This document shows, one piece after another, positions 1-9,353 of a DNA stretch of 64,000 nt (position 1 is its first letter; each line of letters begins with the position of its first letter). The notes below the pieces were generated by a model. It did no database searches. It worked only from the letters and a program-made list of their open reading frames with translations, and was not told where the DNA came from. Both the position numbers and the translations under genes were made by a program. Source of the DNA: Istiophorus platypterus (Eukaryota > Chordata > Actinopteri > Istiophoriformes > Istiophoridae); assembly GCA_016859345.1 (NCBI GenBank), contig CM029120.1, positions 19,739,001 to 19,803,000 on the forward strand, in the 5' to 3' direction.

Positions 1-1730
1 CCAGAAAAACCTCATGCCCTGTCTTGTTTACTGGAAATGCAGTGTCAGACTAGCCGGTAAGTGAGCTATGACAGCATTCCTGTTATCACAGCTCTGTCAT
101 TTTTTTCTTTACTGTGGGAGCTAAGTAGAACATACTTTGAGTGACTAAAGTTAAATGTAGGAGAACTGTCATGTCTTGAGTCCGATGCATCCGTCTCACA
201 CTTAAATCTCAGATATATTTTACATTCAGCTTTGTGCTCTTTTGTGGTTTACGTGTCGATCGCTGCATGGGAATAAGGGGAACAGTGGAGGGCCCGTTGT
301 GGAAAACTTTAGGTTTCTCACTGCCACCCTGGAGGAGCACTGATGGATGTCAGTTTCTACCCAAAAAGCCTCATGTTCTTGGCCCACACTCGCAATATAT
401 GACCTAGAACCACAAGAACCCTCTTTGGATGACATTTGGGGAGTATTACTGCCATTACCCAAAGTGGGAGCACATTAAGAATCACCACAAGCTCCCCACT
501 GCAAAGCTGGGGTATCACAAGTAAATAGGGAAGTCAGGTGAGGCCTACAACTGTGATGGGTTTCATTATGATGAAATTCATTGCTGAGGATTTAAACATT
601 CCTTGAAATCAGGCCAAGAGAACAAGGAACAACATAACCATCTTGGCCTGATTAAACCCTGTGAAAGTTTTTAGTTCTCGATGCACTAAGGACAAATTTT
701 CAATGAATGGTTCCCCATTTTATTTAACTTGTGCGCACATACAAGGACAAAGGTAGAAAAGAATACAATTGCTTGCCAGTAAAAACGGATATATATAATC
801 GCTCATTCAACATTTTAATAAAAACCAGCAGTGCGCTGTAATTTTGATGCCAAGAAAGGGTGTAAGTCAGAGTAGGTCACATGCTCAGTGAACTTTTGTT
901 CAATAGAATTTCAGTCCTTTTATTCAGTGTGTTCACTCTCATATAAGCCTCCCTAAAATCAAACAGCCCCCTTATTCACTCTCGGCCCCGCTATGTATGG
1001 CTGGCCCCCGCTGTTGCAGTCCAACCAAAAATGATAAACAATATTTCTCAGAAAGTCATGCTGCATCCATTCAAGTCACCAGGTAACTCTGGGCACAGCT
1101 GCAAGCTTAAGTTCCCTATTTTTAATGACTCTGGCCAAAGTGACACCTGGAGCACCACATTTGTAATCAAAGTATAGGTAGACGACCCTAAAGGGTGTTA
1201 TTCTGATTATCTATATTAGTGGATAAAACCAGGATTACATTTATGTCACAATATGAAGACTAAGAAGACAACTATACTCAGCCAGCAGTTTATTAGGTAT
1301 ACCTCACCTTAAATAAAGCAGTGTTATACAACAGCCTTGCAATAATTTAAATGGAACCTTCATTGAGGTTGTCATGTTCAGTTTTTGCAGAAATGATAAT
1401 AGATAGGTTATGGTGTAGTTTGTCTTTGAACTGTACTGCATTATAACAAGAAGTGTTTCTGTTAGCCTACCCTCATTTACTTGAAAAAAGAGCGGGGGGC
1501 AAAATAATTACCCGGTGAATGGCACACCCCAGCGCTGGCTGCTAATAAGAGTCCTGAATCTAAAGAAAAACTTTGTCTGGCTACAGGAAATCCACACATG
1601 GCACCTTTAACCACGGTCACTTAAATACAACTGAACCATTTCCATTTCAACTGCATATACTCCTTCTGATAAAGAACACAGGACGCTGTTGAAAGCCCCC
1701 ATAATTCTAGTAAGTTTGATTCAATTTTTA
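1..1730. other. Unannotated region, no recognisable gene
   Basis: I see no gene or recognised repeat here. The longest open stretches are short, start and stop at random, and match nothing I know. Sequence is moderately AT-rich and of normal complexity. A reading of about 78 codons on the minus strand near 226-462 has no splice context or family motif. Confidence 0.5.
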
Positions 1731-1761
1731 AATTTATCTATTTATTTATTTATTTATTTTG
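1731..1761. repeat. (TTTA)n microsatellite
   Basis: Short tandem run of TTTA/TTTATC units, about seven units and slightly imperfect at its left end. Confidence 0.85.
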
Positions 1762-2540
1762 TCAAATGCAATAGTTGTCAAGTTATTTCATTCTAGATTA
1801 AAGTGTTGCTTTGACAAACCAACAGACAGGCTGGGCAACCATCATTACCATCCACTGCAGTAAACCTGAAACATACTAGTCTGTAGGTTCTCTTACCATG
1901 AAAAACCACAAAGCCAGGTAGATGTCCAAAATGACCCCTGATTAACAATTAACCTGTCACACTGAAGCAGAGTCAAAGTGAAAATTATCATGTTATTCCA
2001 TGAGCCTGGCATGTTGCCAGAAAGCTCTAAAAACACCCAGGTTCCAGTTAAACTTTGGGCCAGGTTAAGGCAGGAAGGTCCCACACACAGCCATGTAGCA
2101 CAAACACCGTGGATTTAAAAAGGTTGTATAGACAAAGCCAGCTTTATTTAACATGCTGCTGTGTGTCTGTAAGGCAGAAATCAAGAGTGTATCTACTGTA
2201 TCTATCTCAGTTGTTGCATCTTGACCAAATAATATTGATGTCTTTATAGCTACCGGCTGTGATCTGGTTTCTGTTTTTATCCGCCAACTAGGGGTCTGTT
2301 CCAATCCCCCACAGCTCTGGATAACTGCTGGCAAACACCTTGGTCATGAAGTGATTTTATCATTTTTCATCACCAGATGCAGACATATCTGGCTCCTGGA
2401 CACACACATCTGATTAAAAAATACATGAATATCGCTACTTGGGGTGACATCAAGTTAGTTTTGTTCAGTTTTATTTACACTAAGCACTCTTAAAGCAATT
2501 ATTACAAAAATTATGGGGACTCTTATCCACAATAAAGTTT
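1762..2540. other. Unannotated region
   Basis: No gene recognised. Open frames of 60-90 codons on both strands between 1893 and 2334 overlap each other and carry no family signature. The block ends where LINE copy 1 begins. Confidence 0.45.
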
Positions 2541-3892
2541 GTCTCATCCTCAGTGATTGAATCCCTGTCAGAAATGGCTTAAAGTAGCTGTAATTAAACC
2601 TCATCTTAAAAAACTTCAGCCAACTTTCAGACAACTACAAACCTATATTGAGCCTCTCCTTTGTCTGTCTTTGAGATCCTTGAGAAAGTTGTTGCCAACC
2701 AGTTCTTTGACTTTCTACTTAACATTTGTTTATTTGAGGATTTCCAGTCAGGATTTAGTGCATTATATTACAGAAACAATACTTGTGAAGGTTACAAATG
2801 AGCTTATATTTGCAGGAGACAAAAGTCTTGACTCCTTGCCTCTCTTGTTAGATGTTAGTGCTGCATTTGACACAATTCACCATCACATCTTATTTACAGA
2901 GACTGGAACACTTAAATGGCATTAAAGGAATCACTCTAAGGTGGTTTTAGTCATAATAATCAGATTGATTTCTGCTTGTGCACATTAAAAATAAATCGTC
3001 CATATGCTCCATAGCTAGTCAGGCACCTGCACAAGGTTATTTGTCTGGATGAGTTTGAATAACTTTGAATAACTTTAAAAACTGAAGTTATTGCACTTGG
3101 CCCACAACACCTCAGAAACACATTATCTAACGATATAGTTACTCTAGATAACATTGCTCTGGCCTCTAGCACAACTGATCAGGACATCTCCTTTAATGCC
3201 CACATCAAACTTCAAGGACGCCTTTTTTCACTGATGTAACAATGTAAAAATCAGGCACATTCTGACTCAAAAAGATGCAGAAAAACTAGAACATGCTTTT
3301 GTTACTTCTAGGCTCGATTATCGCAACTCCCTATTATCAGGCTGTCCCAGCAAAACATTAAATAGTCTCCAGCTGATCCAGAATGCTGCTGCAAGAGTAT
3401 TGACAAGAGCCAGAAAATAAATCATATCTCTCCTTTGTTAGCTTCTCTGCATTGGCTCCCTGTAAAATGAAGAATACAATTTAAAATCCTCCTCCTTACC
3501 TCCAAAGCTCTTAACGGCCAGGCACCATCCTATCTTAAAAAGCTCTTAGTACCTTATTATCCCAGTAGAACTCTGCCTTCCCAGAATTCAGGCCTAATTG
3601 TGGTTCCCTCAGTCTCCATAAGCAGAATGGGGTCAGAGCTTTCAGTTATCAGGCTCCTCTGCTGTGGAACCATCTTCCAGTTTGGGTCCAGGAGGCAGAC
3701 ACCCTCCCCACATTTAATAGTCGGCTTAAATCCTTCCTCTTTGATGTAGATTATGGTTAGAACTGGCTCAGGCTCATCTCTCCTCTTTCCTCTTGTTACT
3801 GCAGGTTTTTCTGCCTCTGATGCTCCTGAGTTTGGATCCATGGCTGCAGACATTCTACTGCCCCATGAGCCTGATCAACACCCACTGCTTCA
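2540..3892 (+). mobile_element. L2-type LINE copy 1, decayed reverse transcriptase and 3' end
   Basis: Non-LTR retrotransposon remnant. The plus strand first encodes the start of the reverse transcriptase (LKVAVIKPHLKK, ILEKVVANQ, FEDFQSGF). The A-box region follows near 2850-2890 (LLLDVSAAFDTIHHHIL) and then GITLRWF. The second half of the polymerase, which should hold the (F/Y)ADD catalytic box, is missing. The reading resumes near 3080 at the thumb region (TEVIALGPQHLR) and runs through the C-terminal part near 3370-3760 (SPLLASLHWLPVK, ALNGQAPSYLKKLLVPYY, GSELSVIRLLCCG). Several frameshifts and stops are present. A short 3' UTR leads into an ATT microsatellite. In L2/CR1-group elements the ORF2 protein supplies endonuclease and reverse transcriptase; this copy is 5'-truncated and dead. 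Assignment to L2 rather than another CR1-group clade is from memory of fish elements. Copies 2 and 3 lie at 20.08-21.77 and 39.39-40.60 kb. Confidence 0.85.

Positions 3893-3967
<75 letters not shown>
3893..3967. repeat. (ATT)n microsatellite at the LINE copy 1 3' end
   Basis: About 25 uninterrupted ATT units start directly at the end of the LINE 3' UTR. Shorter irregular GTT/AAT/ATT runs continue to about 4110. LINE copy 2 has the same kind of tail in the matching orientation, so the run probably began as the element's own 3' tail. Confidence 0.95.
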
Positions 3968-4110
3968 GTTGTTGTTAATAATAATAATATTATTGATATT
4001 ATTATTATTATTATTAATGTTATTATTATATTTAGTCTTATTAGTATTACTATTAGCCCTAATATTGTAATTACTGGTTTCATTATTAGTCTCATTATTA
4101 TTATCATTAT
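3968..4110. repeat. Degenerate AAT/ATT low-complexity tract
   Basis: Irregular continuation of the ATT microsatellite, with local strand switches between AAT and ATT units. Long open frames across 3750-4300 on both strands, with poly-Leu, poly-Tyr and poly-Ile stretches, are translations of this repeat and not genes. Confidence 0.8.
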
Positions 4111-4133
4111 TTCTGGTACGCGTATTGTGCTAT

Positions 4134-4269
4134 CTTCTCTTTCTTCCCTCCTGTGCCCTGTCTCTCTTTCTCTCTCTTTCTGTCTCCCTCTCTTTCTCTC
4201 ACTCTCTTTCTCTCTCAACCCAGCCCGTTGATACATACCCCCCCCCCCCACACACACACACACACACAC
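4134..4269. repeat. Compound CT-rich / C-run / (CA)n tract
   Basis: Pyrimidine-rich CT repeats (about 4134-4216), then a 12-base C run (4238-4249), then about ten CA units (4250-4269). Open frames on either strand here are repeat translations. Confidence 0.9.
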
Positions 4270-5366
4270 CACCACTACAAGCTGGTTTCTGTTCATCCTT
4301 TTTGCTTGTTAAAAGGGAGTTTTTCGTTGCTGCTTTCACCAAGTGCTTGCTCATGTTTTCAAAAATGAAAAGGAAGGGTAAAAGTACAGATACAGAGAAA
4401 AAGATATATTGAAAGAGAGGTTTGACGTCCCCCACACATTCCAATCCCTTCAAAATCAATAGAATCTGCCCGTGCTCATTCAACATTCATCAAGCTAAAT
4501 TTGTTTTCTGTGTAATGGTTGGTTGGCCATTAATGTGGAATACTCAATTAATCATTGTATCAAAAATACTATTTCAATGTCTGTGCATATATTGTATAAT
4601 GAAGTATAATGAATGTGATGAAGAGTCTTGCAGCCACTTCCAGTCAGAGGAGGCCCTGCATGTCACAAATGACTGCTGTATCTATTGGTAACCAAGAAAT
4701 AATTATTCATTAGGTAATTGGCTTAGTTGAATTTTTAGAGGCTTAGTTTGATTTATTTTACTGATGTGTCCTTAGTTTATTCCTGTAATTTTATTGAATT
4801 TCAATTTTTTATGAGAAAATTTTGCAAATTGGATTTTGACTACGTTAATAAATTTAGGTAATATTATTATTTATACAATGGTCTGGCAAAAATATATAAA
4901 TATGAACCAATAAAATGAATAAATATAGATTTTAGGGGAGCTATAGAGTGACCAAGAAACATGCTGGACACATTGCAAGGGACAAGCAATAAAATTTACC
5001 TGCTTAAAATAATGTAAAATAGCTTCAGTTTTTATTTTAAAAAAGAGTTTATAGTTACTTAAAACTACAGATTCATTCTCTGCAGGGACAAGAAATTCAG
5101 AGCAAATTTAATAGAAATCATGCGAGTAGTTGTTGCAATATTTAGATAAACGGGACAAATGCCTGATACTCAGACTGAAGTGTAACATTTTAAGGTATCT
5201 CATCCTTACAAAACACATAAAAACATCTGAAAGTAGCTGTTTTAAGGTATTATGGGTAGGAGAGGGAGAGGGAAGAGAGAGGCTAGAGACCTTCACTCTG
5301 TCATTTCATCCCTTCTCTTTCATACTTGGCCAAAAGCAACAGTTGATTAAACCTAGCATATATCAA
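4270..5366. other. Unannotated AT-rich region
   Basis: No gene recognised. Composition becomes strongly AT-rich from about 4690 to 5060. Several frames of 60-95 codons lie between 4199 and 5375 on both strands; none has a family motif or splice-like borders. Confidence 0.5.
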
Positions 5367-5416
5367 CTTTATTGACATTTTCCAAATTAAATTTTCCAAA
5401 GAAAATGTCAATAAAG
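5367..5416. repeat. Perfect 16-bp inverted repeat (hairpin) with AATAAA in its arms
   Basis: Arms 5367-5382 and 5401-5416 are exact reverse complements (CTTTATTGACATTTTC and its complement) separated by 18 bases. Because of the symmetry, AATAAA occurs on both strands. On the minus strand it lies roughly 50-100 bases beyond the stop of the kinase pseudogene tail exon, where a poly(A) signal would be expected. The role is inference. Confidence 0.75.
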
Positions 5417-5470
5417 AATTTATAGACTCTTCTCAGCTCACTCTTCTAAACTTTGGCAGGTGGAACTTTA

Positions 5471-5758
5471 TCAGGTAACCCGCATCATCCGATGTCTCCT
5501 CAGCAGGATTGGCTTCCCCTGGCTACAAGCTGTATCCTCAACAGCTGAGCCAGCAGCATCTATTACTGAAGCAGCTTCTGCTCCATCGGCTGAGGGAGGG
5601 ATGTTTTGAACCCTGCCACTGGAGCGAGGAACAGCTCACTATTGATCTTTTGAAAGAGGTGTGGCTGAAGGCTCCTCCTCAGCCTCAACATCAGGCGATA
5701 GCTCCTCATTCAAGTTGTCAATTGGTTAGATGGTCATTTTGTCAAAAAATCCTCACAA
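5471..5758 (-). pseudogene. Kinase pseudogene, C-terminal acidic tail exon
   Basis: Follows a TTTTATTCAG acceptor. Minus-strand reading EELSPDVEAEEEPSATPL, two stop codons, then RVQNIPPSADGAEAASVIDA, GSAVEDTACSQGKPILLRR and a final TGA at 5473-5471. Low-complexity Ala/Glu/Ser tails with such motifs are familiar from fish HIPK-like proteins. The two adjacent stops show loss of function. Confidence 0.6.
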
Positions 5759-5841
5759 CTGAATAAAACAAGATAATAAATTAATACATCTCAATCAGTA
5801 ATCAAATCTGTCCATTAATCCAATCATGTATCTATACAGCT

Positions 5842-6030
5842 CTACTGAAACCAAAACACAGTCAAGCTGCTTATTTCATCCTCCAGATGGGCCATGGTGA
5901 CAAAGGGGTTGGTGAGAGGCTTCTCTGGAGTGATCCTCCTCTCTGGTTTGGTCTGTCGACGACACTTCAGGAGGTTGACGAACACACTTTGTTCCTCCGG
6001 CTCATTGGATTCCTGCGTCTCTAGGTTGTG
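5842..6030 (-). pseudogene. Kinase pseudogene, C-lobe end exon
   Basis: After a TTAAATCCAG acceptor at 6031 the minus strand is open for 62 codons. QSVFVNLLKCRRQ, KPERRITPEKPLTNPF and VTMAHLEDEI match the end of the HIPK kinase domain (subdomain XI, with the RITP arginine, and the 'HPF.TM.HL' closing motif, here with Asn for His). The frame ends at TAG 5844-5842 soon after the domain. The preceding catalytic-loop and activation-segment sequence is absent from 6031-6340. Confidence 0.8.
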
Positions 6031-6342
6031 CTGGATTTAAAACAAAACAGGTCAGGTTAAGTTTAACTGCTCTCTGTCTCTCAGCAACAGAGCGAATTGG
6101 TATTAAATCATTCTTATTTTTTCTTAACTCCCCAATCAGGGCATCAAAGGCCGTCAGCAACCACAGGGACAAAGGACACATGTAGACAGTTAAAATGACC
6201 ATTGTTCAGGGCAGAGGCTTAAACAGATGGAGAAGAAACACAGTTATGGTACTTCAGTACGTAACTTCTTTCTCAGCTGGCTGAGTATATTGCCATTACT
6301 CGTTGATGAATGATCAAAGCCACATAGTCTTTATCTCACTGA

Positions 6343-6503
6343 GACAGTAACTGCCAGTCTCGTTCTAGGAGCAGCTGAAAAAGGCTCCTGTCCAGCATTT
6401 CAAACACTAGACAGGTACGTCATTTGTGGTCAAACTGCTCAAAGAACTGAACCACATTCATCTTGACTGGGTCAAGAACACTCACGACTTCAAGCATTTT
6501 GAT
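6343..6503 (-). pseudogene. Kinase pseudogene, N-lobe alpha-C to hinge exon
   Basis: Minus-strand reading IKMLEVVSVLDP...VVQFFEQFDHK, stop, RTCLVFEMLDRSLFQLL...ERDW is strongly HIPK-like and covers helix C, strands 4-5 and the hinge (VFEMLD). A single TGA interrupts it where HIPKs carry a glycine codon, so one GGA-to-TGA change would explain it. Two bases appear to be missing further on (LLSQ-stop instead of LSLSEI). Confidence 0.8.
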
Positions 6504-6577
6504 CTGTCTGGAAAAAAGGAAAAATTACATAGGTAAAACTATATTAAAACTATATTGAACTATATTAAATAAACTAC

Positions 6578-6765
6578 CTCTGCTTTTGTGATAACCTCAA
6601 TTATCGGGATCTTGGGAGCCACGTTCTGCGACATGATTAAATTCACTCCCTTGGCGACTTTGCCAAAGCCCCTTCTCTGACGAAACCCTGAACGGGGTAG
6701 TGACGTGCTGCTGCAAAGTATGTCGCTCTTTAGCACCTGAGAGCTCTCTGGTTCCTTCTCTTCAC
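6578..6765 (-). pseudogene. Kinase pseudogene, glycine-loop exon
   Basis: Open throughout on the minus strand. It reads EEKEPESSQVLKSDILCSS, then a region matching the HIPK glycine-rich loop (FGKVAKGVN) and the beta-3 strand. The catalytic-lysine strand VAVKI appears as VAPKI, so Lys is kept but its neighbour is changed to Pro. The donor is GCAGAG/GTAGTT at 6577. The intron to the next exon is only about 75 bases, with a polypyrimidine tract before CAGACAG. Confidence 0.7.
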
Positions 6766-7298
6766 CTGTGACCTTAGGCAGAGAAACAGCGGAGAAAGTG
6801 TGAAGTCATCGGTGTCATTTGGTCAACACAACATGCCGAAATGCAGCTGAAACATTCATTATGCTCATGTAAATATACATTTGGTTAATATTCTACGACC
6901 ACATGAGGAAGAATAATCTGTCTGATGTTGAATATGGCGCCATGTCCGTTTCAGTAAGTGGTAATTCTAAAAGTAAAATACACTGAGTGAGAAAATGTAT
7001 GATCAAATGTTACACCGTCTTTAGCATTCAGATCATTTTCTTATGTAAAAGCAGCAATACCACAGTGTAAAAACACTCAATTACAAGTAAAGGTCTGGCA
7101 TTGAAAATGTTGTGTAGTAGGTGTGTATTAACAGAAAAATGTACTTGAAGTAAGTTCAAGCACTGTTTCAAAATCTTAATTATAAAATTTATAGCAGAAT
7201 AAAATTTAGAGATCTATGTTGGAACCATCCTAAGTAATGAACCTGAGTAAATGTACTGAGTTAATCATCATCAGTTTGTTTGTGTGTATGTTCCTCAC

Positions 7299-7438
7299 CA
7301 GTTTTATCTCCTGTCAAGCAGCTGGATGAATTAGACCTTAATGGCATTTTACCACAACAACTGTTTCTCCAAATATCACACTTCTTCACTGACATGTCTT
7401 CAACTAACTCTGCTCCGTTGGTGGTTAAGTGTTTTCAC
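7299..7438 (-). pseudogene. Kinase pseudogene, candidate first coding exon
   Basis: On the minus strand a CCTGCAG acceptor precedes this block and G/GTGAGG, a good donor, follows at 7298. All frames stop before an ATG at 7395. From there 32 codons (beginning MSVKKCDIW) remain open to the donor, ending in phase 1. Joining to an acceptor after TCACAG at 6766 restores the frame of the glycine-loop exon as TGDKTG-EEKEPESS. This phase agreement is the main support. The exon itself has no recognised domain. Confidence 0.5.
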
Positions 7439-7498
7439 CTGCAGGCAAAACTGACAAGTTTACCAGTTTTTCATCATATCCTAAGATAACTTATATTA

Positions 7499-7500
<2 letters not shown>

Positions 7501-7542
<42 letters not shown>
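7501..7542. repeat. (TA)n microsatellite
   Basis: Twenty-one perfect TA units. Confidence 0.97.
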
Positions 7543-7546
<4 letters not shown>

Positions 7547-9307
7547 TTAAATGTTCACAGACACCATATTTGTTTTCTGCTAAAATATCCAATCTTGCAG
7601 AACAACATCTACCTGTAGTGACTACATGATTAATGCAATTTTCATGGTCGTGTTTAAGCACACACAGCACCTGGTCAAGGCTCCTGAGAGACGGTGGTCT
7701 GGTTTGATACAGAGTTCACTGTGATATCAGACACAATGGGCTCATTTACATCTGACCGCAATCTTTCCATAACCTGAATCGAAGTGCTTTCGCTGCCTAA
7801 ACCACAGACGGGACTCTGGATGTGAACTGTCTGTGGTGCGACAGTTTGTGTGCTTTGGACACCACCTCCGCGGCCATTAATGATTATAGCACTTTGTTCC
7901 TTCAGAAAAAAAACATTACCTCTGACATGACCCTGCCAGTTTATTTGTTTCCTTAATAACATATTTGCTGTTGCACACTAGTTGTATATAAAGTTAATTT
8001 CTAGGAGGGGTTGGGATGGTAATGTGTGTTATACCACTAACACATTACCCTTATTAATGAGGGTTTAACTGGTCAATTTTTCTACACAGACCGAGGTAAG
8101 CTGACTTTTCTCTGACAGATTAAAAAAAAAGAACCCTGCCTCTTACCTTAATGAGCAACCGAATTGGTGCAAAACATTTCTTTTTTTCTTGTCTGATACT
8201 TTATTGAACACATATACAGGCGTGCAGTTTAATTGCACTGGTTGTTTATGTTGAACTGCTGTAATTGTTGAAGTGAAGAAGGAGAAATGTCATAATGGTG
8301 AAGGAGGGGATTTGGCTAGCAGCTCTTAAAGACATCAGTGCCGTCTGTAACAGGGCTGCAGCTCATTTCCCATCAGGTTGTTACTTGGGGTTAATTACAT
8401 TCACCTGCCACCACAGGTGTTTGTCAGTCCCAGATTAAATTGCCACACTAATTCACTGGCCCAGAGGTTATCAGCGTGCGATTGTGTGGGACTTTAACTC
8501 TCTGCAAGTACAGTGTGTAAAAAACATAATGGTAACTTAACAGCCCTGAACCACTATGGCAGGACGTTCAACACAACAGTGGCTTAAAAGTAAATGAGTA
8601 ATGGTTTTTACAGCTGGTGGAAAATTGCAAAAACCCTCAGAAATAACAGCTCCACTGGTAAATAACACATCACCATCAGAGTTTTATATTAACCTTATAG
8701 CCACATTAGAGAGGTGCAGCCAAAATGTAATCAGGTGTTGGTAAACTACATCTCTCCCTAATGTGGTGGAGTCACTGGTGAATTCTGTTTTCTCTCAGCT
8801 GCTTATTTACTCTCAACCGACTAGGAGACACCTTTGTATTTCACACTCCAAATGAATCTCATCACTTCCTAATTCCCCTGTATTGAACGCCCTCAACTCC
8901 AGACAAGTAATTTAAAATGTTTAAATCTACAGCATCTGCATCAGTGAGGCCACATCCTCTGCTGCAGCTCACGTCTGATTTACCACAGGCTGAGAAGATC
9001 GGTTCATAAGTTTTCTCATGAGTGTCATACAAGGATGATGGTCTTTTTCTGAATCAAAATATAAATGTTTTTCTAATCTTTCAAGTCTGTATGGCTCTTG
9101 TCAGGCTAGTCTAAAGTCTCTCTTTTCCTACAGTTCTCTAGGTAGAAAAATCTTTACCTTTTTATCATTCATCATTCCTTTAATGCTTCCTTTCTCCTCT
9201 GTCTCTCTCTAACTTCCTTTCTTGTGCTTGCCTTTCCTTTCGCTGACAAGTGAACACTCTGAAGTGACACTGACATTTCAGTTCAGTGAGCTAGTCAGTT
9301 TAATGCA
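7543..9307. other. Unannotated region with one open exon-like block
   Basis: The minus strand at about 7676-7962 is open for 95 codons. An inner block from about 7905 follows a polypyrimidine stretch ending CTGAAG (TTTTTTTTCTGAAG). No family is recognised (see findings). Between 8330 and 8490 the sequence is compact and rich in transcription-factor-like motifs, including two facing E-boxes at about 8404-8421. Otherwise nothing was recognised. Confidence 0.4.
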
Positions 9308-9317
9308 CAAACACACA

Positions 9318-9349
<32 letters not shown>
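9308..9349. repeat. (CA)n microsatellite
   Basis: About 20 CA units with one interruption near the left end. Confidence 0.95.

Positions 9350-9353
<4 letters not shown>

Larger units (their letters stand above)
5471..7438 (-). pseudogene. HIPK-like (DYRK-group) protein kinase pseudogene with introns retained
   Basis: Decayed copy of a homeodomain-interacting-protein-kinase-like gene. HIPKs are nuclear Ser/Thr kinases of the CMGC/DYRK group, and teleosts carry many HIPK-like copies. Minus-strand order: first coding exon (7395-7299), exon with the glycine-loop region (6765-6578; GFGKVAKGVNL, then NVAPKI where VAVKI is usual), N-lobe exon (6503-6343; IKMLEVVSVLDP, LVFEMLDRSLFQLL), a scrap of the following helix (PLSLWLLTAFDAL near 6140), C-lobe exon (6030-5842) and acidic tail exon (5758-5471). 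Splice sites are mostly GT-AG and the first three exons join in phase. Damage: a TGA in the N-lobe exon after FEQFDHK where HIPKs have Gly, an apparent 2-base deletion near LSQ, and loss of the catalytic-loop HRD/HTD and DFG segments. Retained introns exclude a processed retrocopy. A new gene split by an assembly gap is unlikely because the sequence is continuous. Confidence 0.78.

Noticed and set aside
226..462. Minus-strand frame of 78 codons, with a plus-strand reading of similar quality
   Set aside because: No family match recognised; both strands open equally; no splice support.
3753..4296. Long frames rich in Leu, Tyr or Ile on both strands
   Set aside because: Pure translations of the ATT, CT and CA repeats.
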